Origin: Yoonia sp. R2331
GTDB taxonomy: Bacteria; Pseudomonadota; Alphaproteobacteria; Rhodobacterales; Rhodobacteraceae
Length of the DNA stretch: 64,000 nucleotides
Direction of reading: 5' to 3'
Assembly: GCF_041103235.1 (NCBI RefSeq)
Contig: NZ_JBGCUN010000002.1
Span: 1-64,000 of the forward strand
Numbering within the stretch: position 1 is the first letter of the stretch; each line of letters opens with the position of its first letter. Below, piece by piece: positions 26,038 to 34,844 of the stretch. Below the pieces are notes generated by a model that was given only the letters and a program-made list of their open reading frames with translations, ran no database searches and was not told the origin of the DNA. A program made the position numbers and the translations under genes.

Positions 26038-27642
26038 ATGTCCAGCAGCAGCGAAATTTCCCAAAGATCTACAGCACTTGACGCATTCGCGCACAAGGGA
26101 ACCTTTTGGTTGATCGTTGTTTGCGCAGCCGCAGGCGTGTTCTTTTGGGATGGTATCGGCGCGCTGCTGGAAGCGTGGCAATTGCCCGAATACAGCCACG
26201 GCCCACTGATTCCCGTGCTGTCGGGTCTGTTGTTCCTGCGCCAGCTCAAGGAATTTCCCGAACGTCCCGGCCCGATCCGCGACCGCTGGATCGGCGTCAC
26301 GGTCATTCTTGCCGCCATTGCGATGGGATCGCTGGGCAAACTGTCGAATATCAACGATATCGTCGCTTATGCGCTGATCCTGTGGATCGGTGGCCTACTT
26401 CTGGTCAGCTTTGGCTGGAAGACAGGCAAACATTTCTGGCCCCCGGTCCTACACCTTGTCTACATGCTGCCGCTGCCGGGCGTGATCTACTACAAGACCA
26501 CTACATGGCTGCAGTTCATTTCCTCCGAACTGGGTGTCTGGTTCCTGAAATTGATGAGCGTACCAGTCTTCTTGGACGGTAATATCATCGACCTTGGCGT
26601 CACCAAACTACACGTGGCAGAGGCATGTTCGGGCCTGCGCTACCTGTTCCCGATCCTCAGCTTTTCCTACATCTTTGCGGTGCTCTACCGCGGTCAGATG
26701 TGGCACAAGGCCGTTTTGCTGATCTCTGCCGTTCCGATCACCATCCTGATGAACTCTGTCCGGATCGCCGTGGCGGGCTATATCGTCAACAACTGGGGTC
26801 TGGCCTGGGTCGAGGGCTTTTCGCACTTCTTCGAAGGTTGGGTGATCTTTGTTGCCTGTATCCTGATCCTGTTCCTGCTGGCGCGCATTCTTCTGTACTT
26901 CAATCCGGTCAAGATGAGCCTGATCGAGGCGCTTGACCTCGACACTGACGGTCTTGGCACACAGGCCATGCGGCTGCGCCACGTCATGCCCTCTGCGGCG
27001 ATGATTACATCTGCCGGCGCAATCCTCGCGGCTGTCGCCGTCTTTGCAGCACTGCCCGAACGTGGTGCTATCCGCGTCGATCGGGAATCCTTCTCAACTT
27101 TCCCCCGCACATTGGGTAGCTGGGAACAAACTGGCCCACGCCGTGTTCTGGATGCCAGCGTTGCCACTGTGCTGGGCGCGGACGACTACCATCAGGTTCA
27201 ATTCACGTCACCTAATGCGGCTGCATCGGTCAACTTCTTCTCCGCCTGGTATTATGACCAAAGCAGCGGCGGCGTGCACTCGCCAGAGATTTGCCTCCCC
27301 GGTGGCGGTTGGGAAATTGCATGGCTGGAACGCACGGATGTGACCGAACAGCTTGGCAGTGCAGAGCCCTACAACATCAACCGCGCGATCATCCAAAAGG
27401 GTGAGACACGGATGATGGTCTATTATTGGTTCGAACAAAAAGGGCGCCACATCGCCTGGGACTTCTCTGCCAAACTGTGGCTGATGATCGACGGGGTTCG
27501 CACAGGCCGTACCGATGGCGCACTGGTGCGCCTGACAACGCCGATCCTGCCGAACGAAACAGACGCAGATGCCGAGGCCCGCTTGAATGACGTGTTAGTA
27601 CAGGTCCAAGCCCCACTAGGGCGTTTCATTCCAGCCCAATAA
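26038..27642 (+). CDS. xrtD: Exosortase (XrtD type) fused to EpsI domain
   Basis: 534 residues. The first 290 form an eight-segment membrane exosortase with the three hallmark residues: Cys197 in AEACSGLR, Arg242 in ILMNSVRIAV and His263 in GFSHFFEGW. Exosortases cut the C-terminal sorting signal of exported proteins and so place them on the surface with EPS. Residues about 330-534 are an EpsI (DUF3485) domain (FPRTLGSWEQTG, VHSPEICLPGGGW, YYWFEQKGRHIAWD). This fusion is the layout of the VPLPA-CTERM-specific XrtD of Rhodobacteraceae. The ATG at 26,038 is preferred to the TTG before it. No protein with a VPLPA-type C-terminus was seen in this window, so its substrates are elsewhere. Confidence 0.93.
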   Translation: MSSSSEISQRSTALDAFAHKGTFWLIVVCAAAGVFFWDGIGALLEAWQLPEYSHGPLIPVLSGLLFLRQLKEFPERPGPIRDRWIGVTVILAAIAMGSLGKLSNINDIVAYALILWIGGLLLVSFGWKTGKHFWPPVLHLVYMLPLPGVIYYKTTTWLQFISSELGVWFLKLMSVPVFLDGNIIDLGVTKLHVAEACSGLRYLFPILSFSYIFAVLYRGQMWHKAVLLISAVPITILMNSVRIAVAGYIVNNWGLAWVEGFSHFFEGWVIFVACILILFLLARILLYFNPVKMSLIEALDLDTDGLGTQAMRLRHVMPSAAMITSAGAILAAVAVFAALPERGAIRVDRESFSTFPRTLGSWEQTGPRRVLDASVATVLGADDYHQVQFTSPNAAASVNFFSAWYYDQSSGGVHSPEICLPGGGWEIAWLERTDVTEQLGSAEPYNINRAIIQKGETRMMVYYWFEQKGRHIAWDFSAKLWLMIDGVRTGRTDGALVRLTTPILPNETDADAEARLNDVLVQVQAPLGRFIPAQ

Positions 27643-27652
27643 GGCAGTCATA

Positions 27653-28114
27653 TCAGTCGTTCTGTGCGCCTTTTACCTGCGCCGGGACACCGACAGCTGT
27701 GGCATTTGCGGGCACGTCCTGCAGCACAACCGCGTTGGCCCCGATGCGCGCACCTGCACCGACTGTGATCGGCCCAAGAATTTTTGCACCGGCGCCCGCA
27801 TAGGCGCCCGCCTTGACATGAGGGGCGCCACCTTCCGCCAATTGTCCCAACGTCACTTGCTGCATGATCAGGCAATTGTCGTCCACAATCGCGTCACGAT
27901 GGATCACAACACCGGTCAAATGCGGAAACCGGGCCGTGGCTGCGATTCTGGCGTCTCTGTCGATGTCCGACCCGCTGATAACCGTCCAGAACATGAATCG
28001 TAGCTTTCCCCAATTGCAGGCCAACCGCGCGAAAGGCCCCGATCCATCCCGCCCACGTTGATAGGCATGCATGGCCGCGATCAGCTTTCGGTCCTGATGG
28101 TTCAGCAGAAACAT
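27653..28114 (-). CDS. Serine acetyltransferase-like hexapeptide protein
   Basis: 153 residues with a left-handed beta-helix built of hexapeptide repeats in the second half (VVIHRDAIV, GAYAGAGAKILGPITVGAGARIGANAVVLQDVPANATAVGVPA in outline). The start of the helix, ARFPHLTGVVIH, resembles CysE. The N-terminal domain is much shorter than in housekeeping CysE (about 270 residues), as in the small CysE-like proteins of EPS clusters. A sugar O- or N-acetylation role is more likely than cysteine synthesis. It is the last gene of the WecB-DUF535-acetyltransferase operon; six bases separate it from the gene before. Confidence 0.85.
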   Translation of the reverse strand: MFLLNHQDRKLIAAMHAYQRGRDGSGPFARLACNWGKLRFMFWTVISGSDIDRDARIAATARFPHLTGVVIHRDAIVDDNCLIMQQVTLGQLAEGGAPHVKAGAYAGAGAKILGPITVGAGARIGANAVVLQDVPANATAVGVPAQVKGAQND

Positions 28115-28120
28115 GTGTGA

Positions 28121-29035
28121 CTATAGGTCCACAAAGGTTGTTGGCGAAAGATGCGGCAGGTCTTTCGCAATCTGGGCATCAAGCCGATCCATAAACGCAT
28201 AGCGCTTGCGGTAAAGCGACCGCTTGTTGGCCTTGATCGCTTCAATCTCGCGCCGCGCTTGCGTGACCTGCAAAGAGTAAAACATCTCGTCCTGTTTGAT
28301 CCCGCCGCGTTCTTCCCAAATCGTATCATAGTCCGGTGTCAGGTCCTTTTTGCCAAAGAACGGATGTTGATGATGCCGGTGGGCCTGCGTGACGGCCGCA
28401 ATCTGGTCAACTTCAATCGCGCGGCATATCATCCGCAGCACATCAATCAGAAAGTCCCGTGGACGCAGCCCATAAAGCGCCTTTGTCAGGTCCCGGTAAA
28501 GGCCGAGCGATTCATTCGTCTTGCGCCCCTGCAAGCCGCCAATCACCGCCTGCAGCGGCCCCTCGCCGGTGCGAAACAGCGAAAACGCCAGCGAATAGGC
28601 GCGGAAATCGTCTACAAACAGGTTCACCGCCAACCCGCCTTCGCGCATCAGCCACTTGGGCTGGTCAATCACCAGTCGCAGCCCTGCAAACTCATCCGCC
28701 AGATCGCTCAGGATCAGCTTTTCGTGCAACCCAAACCGCCACGGTGGGCCAAGCGCTGCCGCAGCATCGTAATGCGCCACAAACCGCGCGATCCGCGCGT
28801 CCGGTCCCCAGCCCGCGCATTGGTACGGCCAAAGCAGAATACCGGCCATCTGCGGACGCTCCCGCATGGCGTCCGCCAAAATCGACCCCGGTGTCGGGTC
28901 CAGCAACGAAACAGCACTGGCACGATGCGCAAAGGCCGCCTGCACAAATCGCGCCTTGAGGCGCAGATCACCAAATCCCAAACCTGGAAAACTGGCGTTT
29001 GCGGCGCGGATCGTGCTGGCAAGAAATCCCGCCAC
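28121..29035 (-). CDS. DUF535 (VirK/YbjX) family protein
   Basis: About 304 residues. The family pattern is seen as PLQAVIGGLQGRK, then LTKALYGLRPRDFLIDVLR, and HHQHPFFGKKDLTPDYDTIWEERGG in outline, which is the C-terminal block of VirK/YbjX proteins. Members affect surface polysaccharide or virulence-factor export in enterobacteria, but the biochemical activity is unknown. The frame is open from a TTG at 29,050; a GTG at 29,035, one base after the stop of the WecB-type gene and preceded by GGGAACGG, is preferred. Cytoplasmic location is expected. Confidence 0.82.
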   Translation of the reverse strand: MAGFLASTIRAANASFPGLGFGDLRLKARFVQAAFAHRASAVSLLDPTPGSILADAMRERPQMAGILLWPYQCAGWGPDARIARFVAHYDAAAALGPPWRFGLHEKLILSDLADEFAGLRLVIDQPKWLMREGGLAVNLFVDDFRAYSLAFSLFRTGEGPLQAVIGGLQGRKTNESLGLYRDLTKALYGLRPRDFLIDVLRMICRAIEVDQIAAVTQAHRHHQHPFFGKKDLTPDYDTIWEERGGIKQDEMFYSLQVTQARREIEAIKANKRSLYRKRYAFMDRLDAQIAKDLPHLSPTTFVDL

Positions 29036-29036
29036 G

Positions 29037-29855
29037 CTAACCGTTCCCAAACGGGTTTGAATAGCGCCCCAGCTTTTGCTTGATCAGCAACCAGATCACC
29101 GGCGGTTGCTCGACGAAATACCGTCGCCAGCGCTGGCGCGGCTCTTTGATCACGCGATAAAACCATTCCAGCCCAACGTTCGTCACCCAAGGTGCCGGGC
29201 GTTTCAACGTTTCGGCCTCATAGTCGATGGTCCCGCCCAGTGGCAAAAACAGCTTCACCTTTGGAAACCGGTCACGATATGCCACGATGAACTTTTCCTG
29301 ACGCCCGCCGCCCAGCCCCACCAGCAACGCTGTCGCGCCAGACGCGTTGACCGCCTCGGCGATCCTGTCGATTTCCTCGGGCTTGCCATCAAAATCAAAT
29401 GGCGGCGCATAGGTGCCCGCGATGATCTCGCGCCCGACCTTGCCATTGATCCGCGCCGCCGCCTTGTCAGCCACCCCCGGCAACCCACCCAGCAGGAACA
29501 CCGTCACATCCGGGTTGTCCTTGTGGTGCATATAAAACCGCGGAAAGTAGTCCGATCCCGACACACGTTCGCGCACAGGCGTTCCCATCAGTTTCAACGC
29601 GGCATACAGGATCTGACTGTCGCAGGTGATCAGATCAAACTGCTGAAACGCATCATAAAACGACCGATCACGCTGTAGCTTGATCAGCATATCGCTGTGA
29701 AGGGTCAGCATCAGACCCTCATCAAAATCGGCTACAACCTCGTCCATCGTCAGGTCGTGAACAAAGACGTTCAGCAGCTGCCGCTTTTCGGCATTGGTCA
29801 CACCGGCGGCGCGGTTCGTCTTGGGCTCGGCGTTGGTCAAATCGCTATCCGTCAC
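29037..29855 (-). CDS. WecB/TagA/CpsF family glycosyltransferase
   Basis: 272 residues of the GT26 family, which adds N-acetylmannosaminuronic acid, N-acetylmannosamine or related sugars to lipid-linked intermediates. Visible family features are NVFVHDLTMDEVV, LITCDSQILYAALKLMG (the conserved Asp), VSGSDYFPRF, VFLLGG, LLVGLGGGRQEKFI, and the C-terminal APWVTNVGLEWFYRVIKEPRQRWRR in outline. The last Arg-rich stretch is thought to touch the membrane. The start codon is a GTG at 29,855. It heads the operon with DUF535 and CysE-like genes. Confidence 0.93.
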   Translation of the reverse strand: MTDSDLTNAEPKTNRAAGVTNAEKRQLLNVFVHDLTMDEVVADFDEGLMLTLHSDMLIKLQRDRSFYDAFQQFDLITCDSQILYAALKLMGTPVRERVSGSDYFPRFYMHHKDNPDVTVFLLGGLPGVADKAAARINGKVGREIIAGTYAPPFDFDGKPEEIDRIAEAVNASGATALLVGLGGGRQEKFIVAYRDRFPKVKLFLPLGGTIDYEAETLKRPAPWVTNVGLEWFYRVIKEPRQRWRRYFVEQPPVIWLLIKQKLGRYSNPFGNG

Positions 29856-29920
29856 TACTGCTTTACCCGCCTGTAAGCATGAAATTGGGGGTCACAACAA
29901 CCCATCGCCTCTGCAGGTCG

Positions 29921-31273
29921 TTAATTCGTTGCCGCCGAAACCGTGGTGTTCAGTAATGAGGGTGTGATTTGCTGGATGACGCGGTTCCACCGGGTCACAG
30001 GTTGCTCGGCCACAAAAATCACATCGTCAGGGCGCAACTCGAACCGGGTCGCAAGCGTGAAATTCGCCGCATTACGCGCATCCAACTGCCAAGCCGTTAC
30101 CGCGCCAAACTCACGCGGATCGGGCGAGGCGCGCAACACGTAAATCTGGCTGACATCGCCGGTTTTTAGCGGAATCCCTTCGCCGCCATCAAACAGCGCA
30201 TCAGCCAAGGTCGCCTGCTGCTCGTAAGGTAGGGCATAGCGCGTCTGCTGCCCCACTTCGCCAGACAGATAGACATAGTCGCGGTCAACTGCCCCCAAAT
30301 CGGTGCGGGTGCGGAAATTATCGCGCGCTTCATTCAGATTGGCGCGTCGCAAAGCCACCTCTTGCGTCAACTCGTTCAGCGCTGACACCCGTGACTGCTG
30401 GCGCAATTGGGCCAAGGTGATCTGTTGCTCAAAATAGGCCTGCGCCTGTGACAGCTCGAACGCCGTATCAACAAAGACCGCATCCCCGGCCACCAGCCGG
30501 ATATTGCGCAGGCGCGGATCACTGAACAGGTTGTTCAATGGAATCTGATATAGCGTCCCATCCCGATACAGCCGGACAGAGGCGAAATCCTGATCCTCGA
30601 CCGTGATGCCGCCCGCAAGTGACAGCACTTGATCCAACAGAACCGGCGTCAGCGCAATCGGCACCACCGTCGGGTTCGACACTGCGCCGCCAACAGACAC
30701 TTTGCGTGAATTGAATTCCGCAATCTCAAGGCTAAAAGTTGGGTCGATCTGGTTTTCGACCAAACGCTGGAACAACTCCGCCTCGGCCTCGTCAATGGTC
30801 AGACCGGACAGGCGCACCCGCCCGACATCAGGGATGTTGATCGACCCGTCGTCCTGAACAGTATAGCCCTGACGCGCGTTTTGCGCGGCCAGCAGGCCGG
30901 ACAATTCCTCAACAGTATTGCCGACACGCGGAACAGCCAGCAGCACAACGTCACCGACGCCAATCTGGTAAGGCCCCGGATCAACCGCAGGCGGTACCCG
31001 CAGTTCCAACGCGCCGGGTCGTGCAGGATCATCCAGCACCGGCGCCGGTAACGCACCAGCACCGCGCAGACCCGAACCGCCTCCGGCAGTGCCCGAAAAG
31101 ATCGCAGGCAATGTGCGGGGCCGGTAAGGCGCGCTGTTCGCAATCAGCACGCTTTCACCCGTCAATAGGGCGACCCGCACCTGCGCATCCCCCGCATTAA
31201 TCGCAGGGCTGTTATAGGCCACACCGCAACTTGCCAGTGCCGCGACACAGCAGATCATCATCAGTTTACGCAC
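29921..31273 (-). CDS. wza: Wza-type polysaccharide export lipoprotein
   Basis: 450 residues. The signal peptide ends in a lipobox (ALASCG), so the mature protein is a lipoprotein starting at Cys16. Residues about 100-190 are the Poly_export domain (PYQIGVGDVVLLAVP, then DDGSINIPDVGRVRLSGLTIDEAEAEL in outline). SLBB-like repeats follow (KVSVGGAVSNPTVVPI). A coiled-coil-like stretch at about 290-330 and a C-terminal ELRPDDVIFVAEQPVTRWNRVIQQITP in outline complete it. It should form the outer-membrane export channel. With YjbF and YjbH upstream it forms a group-4-capsule-like set. A second export protein of different type lies at 54,229. Confidence 0.92.
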   Translation of the reverse strand: MRKLMMICCVAALASCGVAYNSPAINAGDAQVRVALLTGESVLIANSAPYRPRTLPAIFSGTAGGGSGLRGAGALPAPVLDDPARPGALELRVPPAVDPGPYQIGVGDVVLLAVPRVGNTVEELSGLLAAQNARQGYTVQDDGSINIPDVGRVRLSGLTIDEAEAELFQRLVENQIDPTFSLEIAEFNSRKVSVGGAVSNPTVVPIALTPVLLDQVLSLAGGITVEDQDFASVRLYRDGTLYQIPLNNLFSDPRLRNIRLVAGDAVFVDTAFELSQAQAYFEQQITLAQLRQQSRVSALNELTQEVALRRANLNEARDNFRTRTDLGAVDRDYVYLSGEVGQQTRYALPYEQQATLADALFDGGEGIPLKTGDVSQIYVLRASPDPREFGAVTAWQLDARNAANFTLATRFELRPDDVIFVAEQPVTRWNRVIQQITPSLLNTTVSAATN

Positions 31274-31297
31274 GCGTCGTCTCCTTCGGGTGTGGTC

Positions 31298-31897
31298 TCA
31301 TGGCACAATACGGAATGTCAGGATACCTGCAAAGTCACCAGCCCATTGGCGGGACTGCACGATCTGGCCTGTGCCATCAATCCAGTAGAGGTTCAAAAAG
31401 GTCTGGTCCTGGCTCGCACAGTCCTCGCCGATCAACCGAGTTTGAAGCGTCGCTGCGCCAAAAGTCAGCGCGCGTGGGCCGCGATCTTCAATGTCACAGA
31501 TATAGGCGCGGCGTACGGGCCGGTTCTCGCCATCCAGAAACGTGTGAAAGCGGGTCACCCGTCCGGTGCTGCGCTGCAATACAATCGCCAGAGGCTCGGA
31601 CACATCAGACCCCAGCATATCGCCGCCCAAACCGCGTGTTGCCACCAGCATCCCGCGGTTCAGGGTCAGACTGGCACCATCTTGCGACACCCATGTTGCA
31701 TAGCCGTCCCGCACAGTGTCGCGCACCACAACGGTACCTGCGCGCTGCGACAACAGTCCAACCTGCAAACGTGGCGCACCCGCTTGGGCCAACGCCGCAA
31801 AGCCGGGATCAACCGCCGGCGCCCGTCCCGGCAGCGGCAGCGCGCCGCAGGCCGTCAAAGCGGAAAGACCAATCCAGAGTAGGGTTCTCCTGATCAT
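31298..31897 (-). CDS. yjbF: YjbF/GfcB family lipoprotein
   Basis: 199 residues with a lipobox (ALTACG) after a short hydrophobic signal. The body is beta-rich with YATWVSQDGASLTLNRGMLVATRGLGGDML in outline, which is the core motif of the YjbF/GfcB family, and a WAGDF near the end. These periplasm-facing lipoproteins are required for export of E. coli group 4 capsule and the Yjb polymer, though the mechanism is unknown. The ATG at 31,897 overlaps the stop of yjbH (ATGA). The wza gene follows after 24 bases. Confidence 0.9.
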   Translation of the reverse strand: MIRRTLLWIGLSALTACGALPLPGRAPAVDPGFAALAQAGAPRLQVGLLSQRAGTVVVRDTVRDGYATWVSQDGASLTLNRGMLVATRGLGGDMLGSDVSEPLAIVLQRSTGRVTRFHTFLDGENRPVRRAYICDIEDRGPRALTFGAATLQTRLIGEDCASQDQTFLNLYWIDGTGQIVQSRQWAGDFAGILTFRIVP

Positions 31898-33966
31898 CGC
31901 CAGAATAACCCCCAACTGTCTGACAGCTCTGCACCGCGCGATGCGCGCGTCGCGTCATATAGCCGGGTGCCCACATCCAACCGCGCGCCACCATCGCGCA
32001 AAACAGGCCGGATCGTCTGCGAGATGCTGCGCTGGGTCGGCTGCCCGGTAAACCAGCTTACCGGCACGGTGACCCGAATGCCCTTGTCAAATGACCCTTC
32101 GCCGAACTCTTCGAACGACACATCGGTCAACGTAAAAAACGCCCCAATCCGCACGCCGTTGTTGAACGCGCGGTCAAGCGTAACGGTCGCACCCCAATCA
32201 CCGGCAAGGTATCGCCCGGCATCGACCTGCCCATAATACCCGTTGCCAAAGTCATAATAGGCAGAGGCATGGCCGGTCAGAACGTCATAATCCTGAAACC
32301 CAAATCCACCGTCAAAGTCACGCTGGCGGGCATAGTTGACCTCGCCCCCCAGCGCCAAACGGCTGTCGATCGGATACCACAGCACCTCGGCTGAGACGCC
32401 GCCAAACATCTGCTCCAGATAGCCTGCTGTTATCCGGGCAAACACGTCCTTTTGCGGATGCGCCAGATAGGTTCCGGTCAACCGCGTCAAACGCGCATTG
32501 TCACCGCTGAAGTATCGGACTGCATCTGACCTGACTTTGGGCAAAACGGAATCGGACTGCCGGGTCGACTCGTCAATCGTGCTGTAAAGCGGCTGACGCA
32601 CCTCGCCAGCCAACACTAGGCCCGGACGCGGCGCGTAGAACCCTGTCAGCTTAAGCCCGGTTTCAAACCGAAACGGGTTATCAGGATCAAAAAGCGATGG
32701 TGTAAAATAGACCCCCCAGCCCAGATTGCGCCCCGGATAAAGCCCGGCAAGCTCTCCGGCGCGGTCCATTGCGTAAGCATCGGTGATCTGCGCGCGGGCC
32801 AGTGACCGCCAACTGCTGTCAGGGCTGAATTCAAGCTCTTCCAGATCGCTGCGCTGCAAGGTGACGGTGCTGATCGGCAGGCCACTGTTGACGAAAGTAA
32901 CCTCAAACTGCGCAACCTCCGGGTCAACCCGGTTTGCCAGAACCCGCGCTGTACGACCCAGCGCCTGCGCCGCCGCGCCGTAGCGAGTATTGACCACACG
33001 TACCTGAGCCGTGTTTCCAACAATCGCAAAATTTTCCAGCGTCACTCCCTGCGCCGCCAACGCAGACCGCAATGTCGGCACTCCATCGGCCATCCCTGTA
33101 GCGCGCGGGGCCAAGGCCGGTGGCGCATCCCCACGCCCGCCGGGAATCGCGGGCTTGGCGGGGTCAAACACATAGCTCAGCGACAGGCCAACATCGCGGC
33201 CATAAAGCGAATAGGCCCCAATCGTTACCCCATTGTCGAACGCGTATTGCGCGCCGAAGTTCAAAGGCGATGCCACGCGGCCCAATCCGCGCTCTTCTTC
33301 CTTGGTGTAAAGGTCCGGCGAATACTCAGCCACAAACGTCAACTGATCCGTCACATCCCAGCTGATGCCCGCAAAGGGTGATACATCACCGCGAAACCAC
33401 GCGCCGAAATCCACCTGGCCGGTTGTTGCAATCCCGCCTGCGGCGGCGTCAGGACGGGTCTCAAACCGCGCATCAATCCCGCCAAAGGGCGATGCAAAGC
33501 TGTTACGCCCCGCAAGCCGCCCCCAGCCCAGACCGCCGGTGACCGTGATGTCGGGCGAGATCGCCTTGGTCGCCACAAGGTATTCGCTGCTGAAAACGCC
33601 CGTCCCGCCAAAGTCCCGCAACCCTACTGCAATCGCAGGCCAGCGCGCGGTTTCGCGGCTGATCTGATAGCTCAGATCGAAACTCCGGTCGAACCGGTCC
33701 TCACCGCCAAAGTTGAATCCACGGATATAGCTATAGCGGAAAACACCCTGCAGGCGCGGCGTGATCTGAAACGCCAGTGTATTGCGCAGCGTGTCCCCAA
33801 ACCCCGCAGTGGTGAGTGCCACCTCTCCGTCGTTCAACACATAGGCGTTTGGCATGTCGATCAGGCCGGGCGTGCCATAAAACGACAAGGTGTCAGCCGC
33901 CACAGGCGAAGCCGCACCAAGCACTGCCAAAACAGGCCAAATCCGATGTGTCGCTTGCGCGATCAT
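31894..33966 (-). CDS. yjbH: YjbH-type outer-membrane protein
   Basis: 690 residues with a cleavable signal peptide (cut after VAADT region). The mature start TLSFYGTPGLIDMPNAYVLNDGEVALT in outline is the hallmark of YjbH/GfcD proteins. The body alternates amphipathic beta strands (RYSYIRGFNFGG, VAEYSPDLYTKEEE, ARQRDFDGGFGFQDYDV), as in a large barrel. Family members form the outer-membrane part of the Yjb/group 4 polymer export path. First gene of the yjbH-yjbF-wza operon; it diverges from the phosphatase gene over 134 bases. Confidence 0.9.
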   Translation of the reverse strand: MIAQATHRIWPVLAVLGAASPVAADTLSFYGTPGLIDMPNAYVLNDGEVALTTAGFGDTLRNTLAFQITPRLQGVFRYSYIRGFNFGGEDRFDRSFDLSYQISRETARWPAIAVGLRDFGGTGVFSSEYLVATKAISPDITVTGGLGWGRLAGRNSFASPFGGIDARFETRPDAAAGGIATTGQVDFGAWFRGDVSPFAGISWDVTDQLTFVAEYSPDLYTKEEERGLGRVASPLNFGAQYAFDNGVTIGAYSLYGRDVGLSLSYVFDPAKPAIPGGRGDAPPALAPRATGMADGVPTLRSALAAQGVTLENFAIVGNTAQVRVVNTRYGAAAQALGRTARVLANRVDPEVAQFEVTFVNSGLPISTVTLQRSDLEELEFSPDSSWRSLARAQITDAYAMDRAGELAGLYPGRNLGWGVYFTPSLFDPDNPFRFETGLKLTGFYAPRPGLVLAGEVRQPLYSTIDESTRQSDSVLPKVRSDAVRYFSGDNARLTRLTGTYLAHPQKDVFARITAGYLEQMFGGVSAEVLWYPIDSRLALGGEVNYARQRDFDGGFGFQDYDVLTGHASAYYDFGNGYYGQVDAGRYLAGDWGATVTLDRAFNNGVRIGAFFTLTDVSFEEFGEGSFDKGIRVTVPVSWFTGQPTQRSISQTIRPVLRDGGARLDVGTRLYDATRASRGAELSDSWGLFWR

Positions 33967-34100
33967 ACTGCCCCCACGTCGCTGCCTGCACTGCTTACCA
34001 CGCCTGTCAGACAGGTCTGCCCATTTCTGCCGCCACCCGTTTCACTCGGCTGGAAATTGCGCCACAATGGCAACAAGTTCAATTTTCGTGCGGACCCCAC

Positions 34101-34844
34101 ATGCGCCTAATGAAACGTCTATGGCCGGCCCGCCAGTCCAACCGAACAGTCCCGATTTCCGTGGACCCGCCCTGCTTTGTGATCGGGGATGTGCATGGCT
34201 GCGCGGATCTGCTGGCAAAGATCCTTGATCGCGCGCCCCCTGACGCTGACCTGATCTGCGTCGGCGACTACGTGGATCGCGGCGACCACTCTGCCGACGT
34301 CCTTGGAATTTTGCAGGCACGCCCTGACATCACTTGCCTGATGGGCAACCACGAGGCGATGATGCTCAAGTTTCTGGATAATCCCATTGGGCCGGCAAAC
34401 CGCTGGCTGCGTTTTGGCGGTCTGCAAACCCTTGCCAGCTTTGGCGTCACAGGTGGCGCGGAAACCGACGACCCCGATCAGCTGACGCGGCTATCAGAGG
34501 CATTGCGCACCGCCATGGGCACCGCTCTGATTGACTGGCTGCGCGATCTGCCGTGCCAGACCTTGCGCGGCAACGTCATGATCACCCATGCAGGCGCGGA
34601 CCCCGCCCTTGCCCCCGCCGATCAGGACGACAAGGTACTGATCTGGGGCCACCCAGACTTTGCCAAACGCAAACGTGACGATGGCCTGTGGGTTCTGCAC
34701 GGCCACACGATCGTCAACATGCCTGAGGCGCGCAACGGGCGCATCGCCATTGACACCGGCGCCTATGCCACCGGACGTTTGACCGCGGCACATCTGACGC
34801 CCCAAGGCTGTACCTTTGTCGAGGTTGATCGCCACGATGACTGA
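34101..34844 (+). CDS. PPP-family metallophosphoesterase (serine/threonine phosphatase-like)
   Basis: 247 residues with the complete set of metal ligands of the PPP family: GDVHG (Asp30, His32), GDYVDRGDH, GNHEAMM, the later VMITHAG, and HGHTI. Bacterial members include protein phosphatases PrpA/PrpB and diadenosine-tetraphosphate hydrolase. Its last eight bases overlap the start of a sulfotransferase gene, so the two are translationally coupled. That link suggests a function in the EPS pathway; dephosphorylation of the CpsD-like kinase or of a nucleotide by-product are possibilities, neither shown. Starts at 34,101 and 34,110 are both possible; the frame upstream to 33,816 is antisense to yjbH. 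Confidence 0.85.
   Translation: MRLMKRLWPARQSNRTVPISVDPPCFVIGDVHGCADLLAKILDRAPPDADLICVGDYVDRGDHSADVLGILQARPDITCLMGNHEAMMLKFLDNPIGPANRWLRFGGLQTLASFGVTGGAETDDPDQLTRLSEALRTAMGTALIDWLRDLPCQTLRGNVMITHAGADPALAPADQDDKVLIWGHPDFAKRKRDDGLWVLHGHTIVNMPEARNGRIAIDTGAYATGRLTAAHLTPQGCTFVEVDRHDD

Noticed and set aside
26460-26500. LPLPG in the exosortase as a possible VPLPA sorting signal
   Set aside because: It lies in a membrane segment of the enzyme, not at a C-terminus, and no basic tail follows.
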